64,000 nt of DNA from Defluviitaleaceae bacterium (GTDB lineage: Bacteria; Bacillota; Clostridia; Lachnospirales; WQUN01). Each line of letters opens with the position of its first letter. Positions within the stretch are counted from its first letter, which is position 1. Position numbers and translations under genes: made by a program. The stretch covers positions 19,885 through 83,884 of the forward strand of contig WRAH01000010.1 of NCBI GenBank assembly GCA_009780315.1, in the 5' to 3' direction. Below, piece by piece: positions 9,401 to 17,673 of this stretch. Below the pieces are notes generated by a model. The model searched no databases, had not been told where the DNA came from, and saw only the letters and a program-made list of their open reading frames with translations.

Positions 9401-12064
9401 ATGAATCATCATGGATTAAGTGCGCAAGAAGCCGCCGCATCTGCTTCACGGCATGGAACAAACGCGCTGACTAAGAAGCCCAAGGTTGGTTTTTTTAAAC
9501 GATACTTGGCTAGTTTTGGCGACCCAATCATTAGAATCTTGATGGTGGCGTTGGGGGTTAACTTGCTATTGATGTTCCGTGATTCTAATTGGTATGAATC
9601 GGCAGGCATAGCCGTGGCGGTATTGCTTGCCACGTTAATTTCTACACTTTCAGAATACGGAAGTGAATCTGCTTTTGAAAAGTTGCAGGAAGAGGCGGCA
9701 AATATTAAATGCCGTGTGCGGCGTGATGGAAAAATTATTGAGCTTCCCATTGCTGAAATTGTGGTAGGCGATATTGTTTTTGTACAAGCAGGGGAACGTG
9801 TGCCTGCCGACGGTATTTTAGTAGGTGGGTCAGTGGATGTAGACCAGTCTGCATTAAACGGTGAAGCAAAAGAAGCACGAAAACTTGCGTCAACTGTAAA
9901 AGACCTATCTGAAGCTATGCGGAAAATGGATGGGGATGATTTTCTATCTGAGTCGGGGATGTTTCGCGGCAGTGTAGTGTGTGCAGGCGAAGGTATGATG
10001 TATGTAACCCGTGTGGGTGATGGTACATTTTATGGGCAATTGGCTGTAGACATTCAAGAGGATGTTATTGAAAGCCCTTTAAAAGCAAGGTTAGGTCAGC
10101 TTGCCAACACCATTAGCCGATTCGGATATGGTGCAGCAATTGTTGTTTTTGCGGCAAATATGTTTAACTCCATTGTGCTTTTTAATAGTTGGGATACACA
10201 GCTTATTATTGCCCATGTTTCCGACTATAGTTTGTTAATCCGCGATTTTATGACGGCAATTACCCTAGCAATTACGGTCATTGTCATGGCTGTGCCAGAA
10301 GGACTGCCTATGATGATTACAGTAGTGCTTTCTGCTAATATGCGCCGAATGCTGAAAGATAATGTGTTGGTGCGAAAACTTGTGGGTATAGAAACATCAG
10401 GCAGTCTCAATATTCTTTTCACCGACAAAACAGGTACCCTTACCAAGGGCATTCTTGAAGTTGTCACCTTTATTTCGCCCCAGGGCAAACTTTATGATGT
10501 AACACATTTACAAAAATCATCTTTTTATAATTCTGTTGCATTAAACTGTTTCTACAATAACAGTGCGCAACTCACTGCAAAAAAAATGCGCAAAATAGCA
10601 ATAGGCGGTAATTCTACCGACCGCGCACTACTAGAGTATGTCATGGATAATGCCTCAAAACTTCCCTTGTGTAACAAAGGATTTGTAGTACCCTTTAACT
10701 CAAAAGACAAGCTTTCAATCACACAAATTTCTGGTGAGGCAAAGAAGATTCTAATAAAAGGCGCGCCGGAAAATTTATTACCCGCGTGCAAATATGCCTT
10801 CAATGAGGATGGACGGAAGGGAGACTTTGCCCATGAATCCGCGCTAAAAAGCATGTTACAAGCCCAAGCGCGTGAAGGAATGCGCTTACTTGCCCTATGT
10901 GAAGCAACCAGCGAAGCAGATGCAACAGCAAAAAGAAACTTAACTTTAGTAGGCTTTGTGGGCATTCGTGACGAAGTAAGGGATGAAGCCAAAAAAGCTA
11001 TTTACGATGTCATGGGTGCGGGTGTACAAGTGGTCATGGTCACAGGTGATAATCTTGACACCGCCGTAGCCGTTGCTGCAAAATTAGGGCTAATCGACCC
11101 TAAAGACAAGCGCGGCGTATTAACCAGCCGCGCATTAAACCAACTAAACGATACAGATGTAAAACGTCTTTTACCAAATTTACGCGTCATTGCCCGCGCA
11201 CTGCCTTCTGACAAAGGGCGGTTGGTTCGGCTTTCTCAAGAAATGGGCTTAGTTGCCGGCATGACAGGTGATGGCGTAAATGATGCACCTGCATTAAAAA
11301 AGGCGGATGTAGGTTTTACCATGGGCGATGGTACAGAAATTGCAAAAGAAGCAGGGGATATTGTCATCTTGGATAATAATTTTGCTTCCATTGTAAAATC
11401 CGTCTTATATGGACGTACAATTTTTAAAAGCATTCGCAAATTTCTTATCTTTCAATTAACAATCAATCTTTGTGCAGTCGGCATTTCAGTTATAGGCCCA
11501 TTTATCGGCGTGCCTGTGCCTGTTACAGTGATTCAAATGCTGTGGATAAATATGATTATGGATACTTTGGCAGGTTTAGCCTTTGCAGGAGAAACACCTT
11601 TGGCCGAATACATGCATGAGTCTCCTAAAAAGCGAACGGAACCCATTATCAACCGTTATATGTACAATCAAATTTTGACCACGGGAATATTTACCACATT
11701 TATAAGCCTTGCATTCCTTACCTTGCCTTTCTTCGCTGAGTTTTTCCGCAGCGATGAAAATTATCTGCTAACGGCATTTTTTGCATTATTTATCTTTGCA
11801 GGTGTGTTCAATAGCTTAAATGCCAGAACCTATCGTTTAAACATCTTCTCTTACATTAGTAAAAATAAGATGTTTATAGCCATTATGCTTGCGGTTTCCG
11901 TCATGCAAGTATTGCTAATCTACTTTGGTGGCGTAGTTTTCCGTACGACAGGGCTTAACTTTAGTGAGTTTACACTTGTCTTAGTCCTCGCTTCTACAGT
12001 GGTCATTTTTGACTTGGCTCGCAAGTTATTTTTACGCATGAATAACCGCAAAGGTTTTATTTGA
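9401..12064 (+). CDS. P-type Ca2+-translocating ATPase (PMCA/SERCA type)
   Basis: 887-residue P-type IIB-like ATPase exporting a divalent cation, most likely Ca2+. Domains in order: N-terminal cation ATPase segment, actuator loop with the ALNGEAKE site (~residue 150), membrane helix 4 with PEGLP (~300), phosphorylation site DKTGTLTKG (~343), MVTGDN and the hinge GDGVNDAPALKKADVGFTMG (~625), and C-terminal transmembrane helices with WINMIMDTLA. Full length and apparently intact. Preceded by GGGGAGG 6 nt before ATG. Ca2+ specificity is inferred from the family; Mn2+ remains possible. Confidence 0.93.
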   Translation: MNHHGLSAQEAAASASRHGTNALTKKPKVGFFKRYLASFGDPIIRILMVALGVNLLLMFRDSNWYESAGIAVAVLLATLISTLSEYGSESAFEKLQEEAANIKCRVRRDGKIIELPIAEIVVGDIVFVQAGERVPADGILVGGSVDVDQSALNGEAKEARKLASTVKDLSEAMRKMDGDDFLSESGMFRGSVVCAGEGMMYVTRVGDGTFYGQLAVDIQEDVIESPLKARLGQLANTISRFGYGAAIVVFAANMFNSIVLFNSWDTQLIIAHVSDYSLLIRDFMTAITLAITVIVMAVPEGLPMMITVVLSANMRRMLKDNVLVRKLVGIETSGSLNILFTDKTGTLTKGILEVVTFISPQGKLYDVTHLQKSSFYNSVALNCFYNNSAQLTAKKMRKIAIGGNSTDRALLEYVMDNASKLPLCNKGFVVPFNSKDKLSITQISGEAKKILIKGAPENLLPACKYAFNEDGRKGDFAHESALKSMLQAQAREGMRLLALCEATSEADATAKRNLTLVGFVGIRDEVRDEAKKAIYDVMGAGVQVVMVTGDNLDTAVAVAAKLGLIDPKDKRGVLTSRALNQLNDTDVKRLLPNLRVIARALPSDKGRLVRLSQEMGLVAGMTGDGVNDAPALKKADVGFTMGDGTEIAKEAGDIVILDNNFASIVKSVLYGRTIFKSIRKFLIFQLTINLCAVGISVIGPFIGVPVPVTVIQMLWINMIMDTLAGLAFAGETPLAEYMHESPKKRTEPIINRYMYNQILTTGIFTTFISLAFLTLPFFAEFFRSDENYLLTAFFALFIFAGVFNSLNARTYRLNIFSYISKNKMFIAIMLAVSVMQVLLIYFGGVVFRTTGLNFSEFTLVLVLASTVVIFDLARKLFLRMNNRKGFI

Positions 12065-12082
12065 GATTATCTAAGATTATGC

Positions 12083-12134
12083 TTGACAAAAATAGACTTA
12101 CGCCGTATAATGTTCCTCGTTGCGTAAGTCTATT
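12083..12134 (+). promoter_or_regulatory. Sigma-A promoter embedded in a 13-bp terminator-like hairpin
   Basis: TTGACA (12083-12088), a 17-bp spacer and TATAAT (12106-12111) form a consensus promoter for the zinc-ribbon gene. The same DNA holds a perfect 13-bp inverted repeat, 12091-12103 against 12122-12134, followed by T6. That can terminate the upstream ATPase transcript. The -10 box lies in the loop, so RNA started here would contain only the 3' arm. Confidence 0.85.
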
Positions 12135-12163
12135 TTTTATTCGATTTTTAGGAGTTGTTTTAT

Positions 12164-12313
12164 ATGCCAAAACCAAAACGCGGTAAACTTGCACGCAGTA
12201 TTAAAGCTTGGCGTGGTACATGCCCAACCTGCAATCGTACAGGTGTTAAGCTTTTGTGGGAAAAAAATGAAGGCGATAAACCTTTAAAAGTTTGCAAGCA
12301 ATGCGGCGCATAG
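12164..12313 (+). CDS. Small zinc-ribbon protein (49 aa)
   Basis: Encodes a basic 49-residue protein beginning MPKPKRGKLARS, with CPTC and CKQC pairs about 20 residues apart that form a likely zinc ribbon, ending QCGA. AGGAG lies 10 bases before the ATG, and a consensus promoter precedes it. It sits directly before tRNA-Thr. The strong promoter and basic N terminus suggest a nucleic-acid or ribosome-binding role; this is inference. I do not recognise a named family. Confidence 0.8.
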   Translation: MPKPKRGKLARSIKAWRGTCPTCNRTGVKLLWEKNEGDKPLKVCKQCGA

Positions 12314-12334
12314 TTTAACTATTAGTCGCTTCTT

Positions 12335-12407
12335 GCCGACTTAGCTCAGTTGGTAGAGCAGCTGATTTGTAATCAGCAGGTCGCCGGTTCGAGTCCGGCA
12401 GTCGGCT
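12335..12407 (+). tRNA. tRNA-Thr (anticodon TGT)
   Basis: Complete cloverleaf: acceptor GCCGACT/AGTCGGC, D arm GCTC...GAGC, anticodon stem GCTGA/TCAGC with loop TTTGTAA (anticodon TGT), T arm GCCGG-TTCGAGT-CCGGC and discriminator T. CCA is not encoded. The integrase lies just downstream, so this is the likely chromosomal attachment site of the ICE. Confidence 0.97.
12388..12407 (+). other. Probable ICE left attachment site (attL) at tRNA-Thr 3' end
   Basis: Tyrosine-integrase ICEs commonly recombine in the T arm/acceptor of a tRNA. The integrase begins about 120 bases away and points toward the tRNA. The exact core cannot be defined because the right end is outside the window. Confidence 0.45.
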
Positions 12408-12411
12408 TTAA

Positions 12412-12452
12412 AAAAATCCTTATAATCATTACGATTGTAGGGATTTTTATTT
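12412..12452 (+). terminator. Terminator after tRNA-Thr
   Basis: AAAAATCC...GGATTTTT stem with an inner TATAATC/GATTGTA pairing, then a T-rich tail. It ends the tRNA transcript. Confidence 0.75.
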
Positions 12453-12529
12453 TATGTGGTAATAAAGTCAGCACATCATTGGTGTGGTAATAGTGTGGTA
12501 ACTGGTTTTTACGTATCTCTATTACTACA

Positions 12530-13642
12530 TTAGTCTAATAGATTTACTGCATCGCTTTTTATGTTAGGCATAACATGGCTGTATACGTCAAGTGTAATTT
12601 GTACAGATGCATGTCCAAGTAAATCACTCACAACTTTTGGGTTTACGCCCTTTTCTAATAGCCTAGTTGCGAAAGTATGGCGTAGTGTATGAACAGTTAT
12701 TGAATCGGACAAGTTGCAATTTTTCAATAATTCATTGAATGCGCGTCCAATATTCCGATATGCAAGAATGGTTTCAGATTTAGATGAAAAAATAAATATA
12801 CTATTATTTTTTTCTTTTTGTCTATTTAGAACCTTCATTGATGTGTCATTCATTGGTATAGTTCGAATGCTATGAGCGGTCTTGGCTGTGTCAATTATAG
12901 TTTTTCTTTTGGTGGTAGCCTCTTCATCACGATTAACTATGTCAGAAACCGTTTTGCTTATTTCAATAGTTTTTTCTTCAAAGTTAACATCTTCCCATAA
13001 TAATGCTGTGCTTTCCCCAACCCTCATTCCAGTATTCAGTAGAAATATAAATAAATTATGATAGACTGACTCATTGCAATGTTGTATGAGCATTTTTTGT
13101 TGCTCTACGGTCAATGCAGTTATTTTTTTCTTTTCTGATTTTGGACGAACAGTGGCTTTGCAAGGGTTCGCATGTATCAATTCATTTTTAATAGCTTGCT
13201 CAAAAGCTTGTGATAGAGTTATATGGGTAATTCGTATTGTACTAGCTGATAAATTTCTCTTATGCATTTGATTGTATAACTGTTGTATAGAATCAGGACG
13301 AATTTTATTTAGCTTTAGATTGCCAATAGAATCCCTAATGTGCTTATTTAAAGAATACTCATAACTATCATAAGTTTTTGACTTCAATGTATTTGCTTTG
13401 TAATTTTCAAGCCAGAACTGTACCCACTCTGCTACAGTATAATTACTGTTTTGAGTTATTACATTTCTGTTGAGTCTAAATTTTTCATCATTGATTTTTT
13501 TATGTAGTGTTTCTAGCGACTTGCTAGTGAACACTTTTTTAATGCGTTTTCCATTTGCATCATAACCTAGTGTAATTTCGGAACGCCAAAGACCATCTGG
13601 TCGCTGGTATATTGTCCCTTCTCCATTGGTGCGTTTGGGCAT
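12530..13642 (-). CDS. int: Tyrosine recombinase integrase of the ICE
   Basis: 370-residue phage/ICE integrase. An N-terminal arm-binding domain (GEGTIYQRPDGLWRSEI) precedes the SAM-like core-binding domain (~residues 65-150). The catalytic domain holds Arg in NTGMRVGE, the HTLRHTFATRLLE box, LGHASVQITLDVYSH and the Tyr nucleophile near residue 357. It lies immediately inside the element next to tRNA-Thr, as in Tn916/ICE-type integrases, and catalyses integration and, with an excisionase, excision. Full length; start fits MPKRTNGEG. Confidence 0.96.
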   Translation of the reverse strand: MPKRTNGEGTIYQRPDGLWRSEITLGYDANGKRIKKVFTSKSLETLHKKINDEKFRLNRNVITQNSNYTVAEWVQFWLENYKANTLKSKTYDSYEYSLNKHIRDSIGNLKLNKIRPDSIQQLYNQMHKRNLSASTIRITHITLSQAFEQAIKNELIHANPCKATVRPKSEKKKITALTVEQQKMLIQHCNESVYHNLFIFLLNTGMRVGESTALLWEDVNFEEKTIEISKTVSDIVNRDEEATTKRKTIIDTAKTAHSIRTIPMNDTSMKVLNRQKEKNNSIFIFSSKSETILAYRNIGRAFNELLKNCNLSDSITVHTLRHTFATRLLEKGVNPKVVSDLLGHASVQITLDVYSHVMPNIKSDAVNLLD

Positions 13643-13735
13643 AATCTGTTTCCCACCTTTTCACCTTTAAAATATATTTTAATTTCTTTGATTTCAGAAT
13701 TGCCATTCTCTAGAACTATGATTGTGGTCTAATAC

Positions 13736-13764
13736 TTGACAAATACGAACATATATTCTATCAT
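13736..13764 (+). promoter_or_regulatory. Promoter for the 46-aa ORF
   Basis: TTGACA followed after 17 bp by TATCAT, upstream of a GAGAGG ribosome binding site. Confidence 0.55.
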
Positions 13765-13795
13765 TGGTTTAAGTCTACCAGAGAGGATGACGCAT

Positions 13796-13936
13796 GTGAA
13801 GCACATGGTTGAAACTAAGATAAATAATGACAAAACAAAAGCTGAATTGGTGCAAGAATTTAACGGCTTGTCCGACAATCAAATGCAACAAGTACTTATT
13901 TTAATGCGTCAACAGTTGCTCGGAAAAGAACTCTGA
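13796..13936 (+). CDS. Small protein (46 aa), unknown
   Basis: Begins at GTG 13796, 9 bases after GAGAGG; an ATG 9 bases earlier abuts that site and is unlikely. Sequence starts VKHMVETKINND and is helical and charged, ending LLGKEL. Its 3' end overlaps the convergent CI-like repressor gene by about 40 bp, an unusual antisense arrangement within the switch region. Function unknown. Confidence 0.5.
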   Translation: MKHMVETKINNDKTKAELVQEFNGLSDNQMQQVLILMRQQLLGKEL

Positions 13937-14243
13937 AATTTTCCAATTTATCATCTGGCACTTCATTCAGCAAATTAACAAATTCATCAGCCAACCTCTC
14001 ACGTGGGGTTGGTTCTTTTTTTATATTATTGTGTGAAATCGGATCATTGGACTTTCCTAAAAGATAGTCGGTTGAGACGTTAAAATATTCAGCCAATTTC
14101 ACAATCATATCTGTGGGGGGTTGAATACCTTTGGATTCGTATTTCCCATATGTGGTACGCTCAAGCCCAAAAACTCCAGCAACATCTTTTTGAAGCAATC
14201 CTTTTTTCTTTCTTAAATCAATCAATCTCTCTGCAATAAGCAT
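13896..14243 (-). CDS. CI/XRE-type repressor
   Basis: 115-residue protein with an N-terminal HTH_3 domain (RLIDLRKKKGLLQKDVAGVFGLERTTYGKYESKG) and a helical tail. ATG 14243 is chosen because AGGAG lies 8 bases upstream. It is divergent from another XRE gene across a region with an ATGTGA-N7-TCACAT palindrome, which suggests a lysogeny-like switch controlling ICE genes. It probably represses itself and the rightward promoter at 14341. Confidence 0.85.
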   Translation of the reverse strand: MLIAERLIDLRKKKGLLQKDVAGVFGLERTTYGKYESKGIQPPTDMIVKLAEYFNVSTDYLLGKSNDPISHNNIKKEPTPRERLADEFVNLLNEVPDDKLENFRVLFRATVDALK

Positions 14244-14267
14244 ATCAATCACTCCTACTTTCATTTT

Positions 14268-14286
14268 ATGTGATTATTACTCACAT
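14268..14286. promoter_or_regulatory. Palindromic operator ATGTGA-N7-TCACAT
   Basis: Perfect 6-7-6 inverted repeat just upstream of the repressor start. A further TCACAT half site lies at 14359-14364, next to the rightward -10 box. It is a likely repressor binding site. Confidence 0.65.
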
Positions 14287-14340
14287 CGCAATAAATGATA
14301 AAATGAATCACTTTAATTTTAATATTTAACTTAAAAAGTA

Positions 14341-14369
14341 TTGACAAGAGAATATGAATCACATATCAT
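14341..14369 (+). promoter_or_regulatory. Rightward ICE promoter
   Basis: TTGACA (14341-14346), 17-bp spacer, TATCAT (14364-14369). A TCACAT operator half site overlaps the -10, consistent with repression by the divergent CI-like protein. Confidence 0.75.
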
Positions 14370-14422
14370 GTATTTATGCAAAGGGAATTAAAATCCCTTG
14401 AATGACACGAGAGGTGATTTAA

Positions 14423-14653
14423 ATGATATTTGCTACAAAACGTGAGGCTCTTAAAATGAAACAAGAAGATGTCGCCACAGTGCTAGGTGTAGACCGAACT
14501 ACTGTGTCGAAGTGGGAGACTGGCATTAACCTGCCTCGCTCCGACCTCTTGCCTAAAATCGCCACATTATATGATTGCACTGTAGACGAACTATTAGCAG
14601 ATTCAAAGACTGATAAAAAGGTGGAGTTTCAATGCCAAGAACAGGAGAAATAG
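14423..14653 (+). CDS. XRE-family transcriptional regulator (Cro-like)
   Basis: 76-residue HTH_3 protein: REALKMKQEDVATVLGVDRTTVSKWETGINLP fills residues ~7-40, followed by DLLPKIATLYDCTVDELL. First gene of the rightward operon; GAGAGG upstream of the ATG. It overlaps the next gene by 22 bases. By position it resembles Cro opposite a CI-like repressor. Confidence 0.88.
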   Translation: MIFATKREALKMKQEDVATVLGVDRTTVSKWETGINLPRSDLLPKIATLYDCTVDELLADSKTDKKVEFQCQEQEK

Positions 14654-14874
14654 ACGTAAGTGTCTTCCTAAATAAGCAAAGAAAAAAGAAAGTCCCAGTA
14701 TTAAACAAGGCCTTTGACTACGTAAGCCCTAAAGACTACTCAAAAATCGTCAAATCACATCCTGTAACAATCTATGGATTGCTTAGTGCGGGGTCAATTG
14801 AGGGTGCGGTAAAAGTTGGACGACATTGGAAAATACCAGTGGGTAAAGCTGAAGCCTGTACTCCTGAAAGATAA
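14632..14874 (+). CDS. Excisionase-like helix-turn-helix protein
   Basis: 80-residue protein whose C-terminal half (HPVTIYGLLSAGSIEGAVKVGRHWKIP) has the HTH_17/excisionase winged-helix pattern, with VGRHWKIP at the wing. Overlap with the XRE gene implies coupled translation. A role as Xis for the integrase is likely but could instead be regulatory. Confidence 0.65.
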   Translation: MPRTGEIDVSVFLNKQRKKKVPVLNKAFDYVSPKDYSKIVKSHPVTIYGLLSAGSIEGAVKVGRHWKIPVGKAEACTPER

Positions 14875-14911
14875 TTTACTTAATTCAAATTGCAAATGAG
14901 GTGTAGTTGAT

Positions 14912-15109
14912 ATGAAGCAAAAAACACTAATAACTATCCCACCGATGCCTATATGGATGGCACAAGCCTATTTAGAACAATGTGCAAAATATAATTGTGT
15001 ACCTTCAACAAGTTTTGCACGCGCTTTACGGGACAAAATGCCTACAAAACAATGCTGGGCTAAACAGAGCAACCCATCATCTGGGATAAGGCGTGTTGAC
15101 TGCGGTTGA
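14912..15109 (+). CDS. Hypothetical protein (65 aa)
   Basis: Begins MKQKTLITIPPMPIWMAQ, with GAGG upstream of the ATG. Contains three Cys and a central helical YLEQCAKY segment. No family recognised. Its last codons run into the inverted repeat before parM. Confidence 0.5.
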   Translation: MKQKTLITIPPMPIWMAQAYLEQCAKYNCVPSTSFARALRDKMPTKQCWAKQSNPSSGIRRVDCG

Positions 15110-15133
15110 CCCGAAAGGCGAATTATCAACCGC
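15102..15133. repeat. Inverted repeat upstream of parM
   Basis: GCGGTTGA (15102-15109) pairs with TCAACCGC (15126-15133) over a 16-nt loop, 32 bases before the parM start. It could be an operator or part of a centromere for the segregation genes. Confidence 0.5.
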
Positions 15134-15164
15134 CTAAACTATAAAAGTAGCAAGGAGGCACAAA

Positions 15165-16151
15165 ATGCAAAGAACAATCACGATAGACCACGGCAACCGC
15201 CTGATTAAAACAGCAAACCATATATTTCCTGAAAGTTATGTAGAAAGCGGATATCTGCCAGGGATTGGGTCAGATGTACTGAAGCACAATGGCAAGACAT
15301 ACACTCTTGTTGACCAAAGCTTACCTGTACTTAACGATAAAACCGAAGATGAAAGATACTTCATTTTAACCTTGTTTGCTTTGGGCAAGGAACTTGAAGA
15401 AGATGCAGAGACTTTAAGAAAACTCAGTACAAACCCAAATGATTTCATCAAAGTAAATTTATTGGTAGGGTTGCCATTACAACATTACGAAACCTACCGC
15501 AAAAGATTTCAAAGGTATTTTACTCAGCACCAAGAGCCAATTATATATGAACTGAACAATAAGTCCTACAAAATAAAAATAACCAGCGCACATGTCTACC
15601 CACAGGCTTTTGCTGCTGCATTGACGGCGCACAATGAGATTAAGCACTCCAATACAGTGAACGTAATAGATATTGGCGGCTTTACAGTGGATTGTCTTCA
15701 ACTAAACAACTTCAGACCTAATATGACCCTATGCACTTCACTATATCTAGGGGTTCGGACGCTGTTTGACAAAATAAATGAACAAGCGCGCGCAACCGGA
15801 GGTAAAGACATTGCTGACAATATCATTGAATCAATCCTCAACAATGAGCCTCACGCTTTAGCTGAGTATAGCGAAAAGCGCATAAACTTGGTGCAAAATA
15901 CAGCTTACACGTATGCTGACCGTATGCTTGCAGAAGTTGCACAAAAAGGTTTTGACCTAGAAGAGGATAGAACTGTGTTTATGGGCGGTGGAGCTATTCT
16001 AATGAAAAAATACATTCTTGAATCAAACCGAGCTAAGAAATCTCTATTCATTGACGATGTACGCGCCAATGCCAAAGGATACGCTATTTTACATGAAATG
16101 AAAAACCATACAGGTAGTCATGCAAGAAATATAGCCAATGGGGGTGAGTGA
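15165..16151 (+). CDS. parM: Actin-like ParM/StbA segregation ATPase
   Basis: 328-residue actin-fold protein. The phosphate-1 loop is TIDHGNRLIKTAN near the N terminus. Phosphate-2 is VNVIDIGGFTVDCLQL (~residues 165-180) and the adenosine loop is FMGGGAILMKKYI (~residue 270). ParM filaments segregate plasmids and some ICE circles. AAGGAGG 8 bases before ATG. Downstream small genes, one with a ribbon-helix-helix pattern, complete a type II partition-like module. Confidence 0.9.
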   Translation: MQRTITIDHGNRLIKTANHIFPESYVESGYLPGIGSDVLKHNGKTYTLVDQSLPVLNDKTEDERYFILTLFALGKELEEDAETLRKLSTNPNDFIKVNLLVGLPLQHYETYRKRFQRYFTQHQEPIIYELNNKSYKIKITSAHVYPQAFAAALTAHNEIKHSNTVNVIDIGGFTVDCLQLNNFRPNMTLCTSLYLGVRTLFDKINEQARATGGKDIADNIIESILNNEPHALAEYSEKRINLVQNTAYTYADRMLAEVAQKGFDLEEDRTVFMGGGAILMKKYILESNRAKKSLFIDDVRANAKGYAILHEMKNHTGSHARNIANGGE

Positions 16152-16153
16152 AA

Positions 16154-16381
16154 ATGATGAGAATAAAATACACAAACCCAGAAGGGAGCTCAGGTGTCAG
16201 CCATGTTGAGGATGTATGGTATCAGGATGAGGATGGATACCTCTATGTAGATATGATAGCTAGTCCTCGTATGAAATGCAAACTTGAAAAATCCACAGGG
16301 CAGAGTAAGTTGGATGATTTATGGCGTAGAAAAGCGACTGATATTTCTAATTATCAGACTGAGTATGTAGAGGATGAGTGA
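16154..16381 (+). CDS. Small acidic hypothetical protein
   Basis: About 75 residues, acidic, starting MMRIKYTNPEGSSG. ATG 16154 (or 16157) is preferred to a GTG inside the preceding stop region. It follows parM by 2 nt and overlaps the next gene. No family recognised; position suggests a partition accessory. Confidence 0.6.
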   Translation: MMRIKYTNPEGSSGVSHVEDVWYQDEDGYLYVDMIASPRMKCKLEKSTGQSKLDDLWRRKATDISNYQTEYVEDE

Positions 16382-16782
16382 GTTATCCAATGAAATCGAG
16401 TGCAAAGAAAGACCCAAATCGTTTTTCTATACGCTTTAACCCTGCTGACCCAAAGCACAAGCAAGCAATGGCGATGCTAGATAGTTCGGGTAGGATGAAA
16501 GCATCTCTTATAGCAGAAGCACTTTGGGTATATAAAAATATAAACGTGGTATTACCACCAAGCATGAGCTTTTATCCATCACAAAATTCAGCTCCATCAA
16601 GCAATTTTTTACAACCACTGGATTTTTCAGCAGAGGATAACCTGACATCAATCATACCAACAATTATTGAATCATCTGAAGAACTTGAAAAATCCAAAGA
16701 TGATGAGTCTAAGATGGGCTTTGACGAAGATACAACAAAAAACATCCTTGGAGCTTTAATGATGTTCGGTGATGATGATTAA
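16378..16782 (+). CDS. ParR-like ribbon-helix-helix candidate
   Basis: 134 residues starting at GTG. The N-terminal RFSIRFNPADPKHKQAMAML with SGRMKASLIAEALWVY has the strand-helix-helix pattern of RHH centromere-binding proteins. The acidic C terminus (SSEELEKSKDDESKMGF) resembles the ParM-binding tails of ParR. Linked to parM through one small overlapping gene. The assignment rests on context and pattern only. Confidence 0.65.
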   Translation: MSYPMKSSAKKDPNRFSIRFNPADPKHKQAMAMLDSSGRMKASLIAEALWVYKNINVVLPPSMSFYPSQNSAPSSNFLQPLDFSAEDNLTSIIPTIIESSEELEKSKDDESKMGFDEDTTKNILGALMMFGDDD

Positions 16783-16854
16783 ATGGTAATTCACAAACAA
16801 CAAACGAAATGAATTTCAAAATATTCAGCTTAAAAATAGAGGGGAGATAACACA

Positions 16855-17157
16855 ATGAGTCAATTTGCTTTTCATGGAAATATAGTTAATAAAAATCAAG
16901 GAAATGTTCATTTTGGTGATAAAGGAAAACCTAATGCTATCAATAGTAGTAAGTTCATCTTTAATGGTGATGTCTATAATGGACTAGAAGCAGTTACTAA
17001 GGAGCAACTTGCTGCTATGTTTAATGGTCGAGAATATGACCCAAGAAGTCAATTCACTACTGATGAACTTAATTTAGCAAGAAGCAGTGGTTCGGTGGAG
17101 CGTGCGAATGTGAATGTAAATACTACGAACAAGCTAAAAACAAATGTAAAACCATAA
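16855..17157 (+). CDS. Hypothetical protein (100 aa)
   Basis: Starts MSQFAFHGNIVNKNQGNVHF after a strong AGGGGAG site. Asn/Gly-rich N-terminal beta-like segments (GNI, GDKGK, NGDVYNG) suggest a small beta-structured protein. Its last ~25 codons overlap a second open frame (to 17294) that looks protein-like, so the gene may be frameshifted near its end. No family recognised. Confidence 0.6.
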   Translation: MSQFAFHGNIVNKNQGNVHFGDKGKPNAINSSKFIFNGDVYNGLEAVTKEQLAAMFNGREYDPRSQFTTDELNLARSSGSVERANVNVNTTNKLKTNVKP

Positions 17158-17294
17158 AGACCATTTGGTGTCCTCCCAACGGTGGTTCATGGTCATATGA
17201 CACTGATATACCACATTCTACTTTTAAAATTTACGAAGATGGGGAGTTGTACTGCACTGGTATTGTGTTTGAATTAGCGGCATTGAAGAATTGA
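17081..17294 (+). pseudogene. Possible frameshifted remnant downstream of the 100-aa ORF
   Basis: Open frame without a start codon. It contains a Cys-alternating segment (CECECKYYEQ) and a plausible folded tail (CPPNGGSWSYDTD ... KIYEDGELYC). It overlaps the preceding gene in another frame, and a single indel could join them. Low certainty. Confidence 0.3.
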
Positions 17295-17304
17295 TGAGGT
17301 GAAT

Positions 17305-17625
17305 ATGCCCTGCAAAATTGGCATTAGAGATGGAATTGATGATGAAATTTGCGTGAGGTGTGGGAATTGCGAAGAATTTAATCCTGATCAATCCCGGCAC
17401 TGCATGATTACCAAAGAGGATAGAGTCGGCATGGGGCGAAACCGTAGGGAGATTGTTCACGAAGGAATGAGAGTCATGTGCCTTTGTAGAACCCATCACG
17501 ATGAAGCCCACATCATCGGGCAGCAGACATTCAATGCAAGGCACCATGTTTATGGAATTGTTGCAACTAAAGAAATATGTGCAGTGTACAAATTGCGAGC
17601 CAATGAGGAGGAAATTTGTGGATAA
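17305..17625 (+). CDS. Putative HNH-type nuclease-like protein
   Basis: 106 residues. An N-terminal zinc pair (CVRCGNCEEF) is followed by CLCRTHHDEAHIIG and HHVYGI, a Cys/His arrangement typical of phage-type putative HNHc proteins (Cx2C...HH...H). ATG 17305 follows GATGAGG. Likely a mobile-element accessory nuclease; catalytic activity is inferred from pattern alone. Confidence 0.6.
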   Translation: MPCKIGIRDGIDDEICVRCGNCEEFNPDQSRHCMITKEDRVGMGRNRREIVHEGMRVMCLCRTHHDEAHIIGQQTFNARHHVYGIVATKEICAVYKLRANEEEICG

Positions 17626-17673
17626 GGACTGGAGAAAAAAGCATGGGCTTTAATAGAAAGGAGTTAATTGATT

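Noticed and set aside
12335..12407. Right attachment site within window
   Set aside because: I did not notice a second copy of the tRNA-Thr 3' sequence in the window; the element must extend beyond 64 kb.
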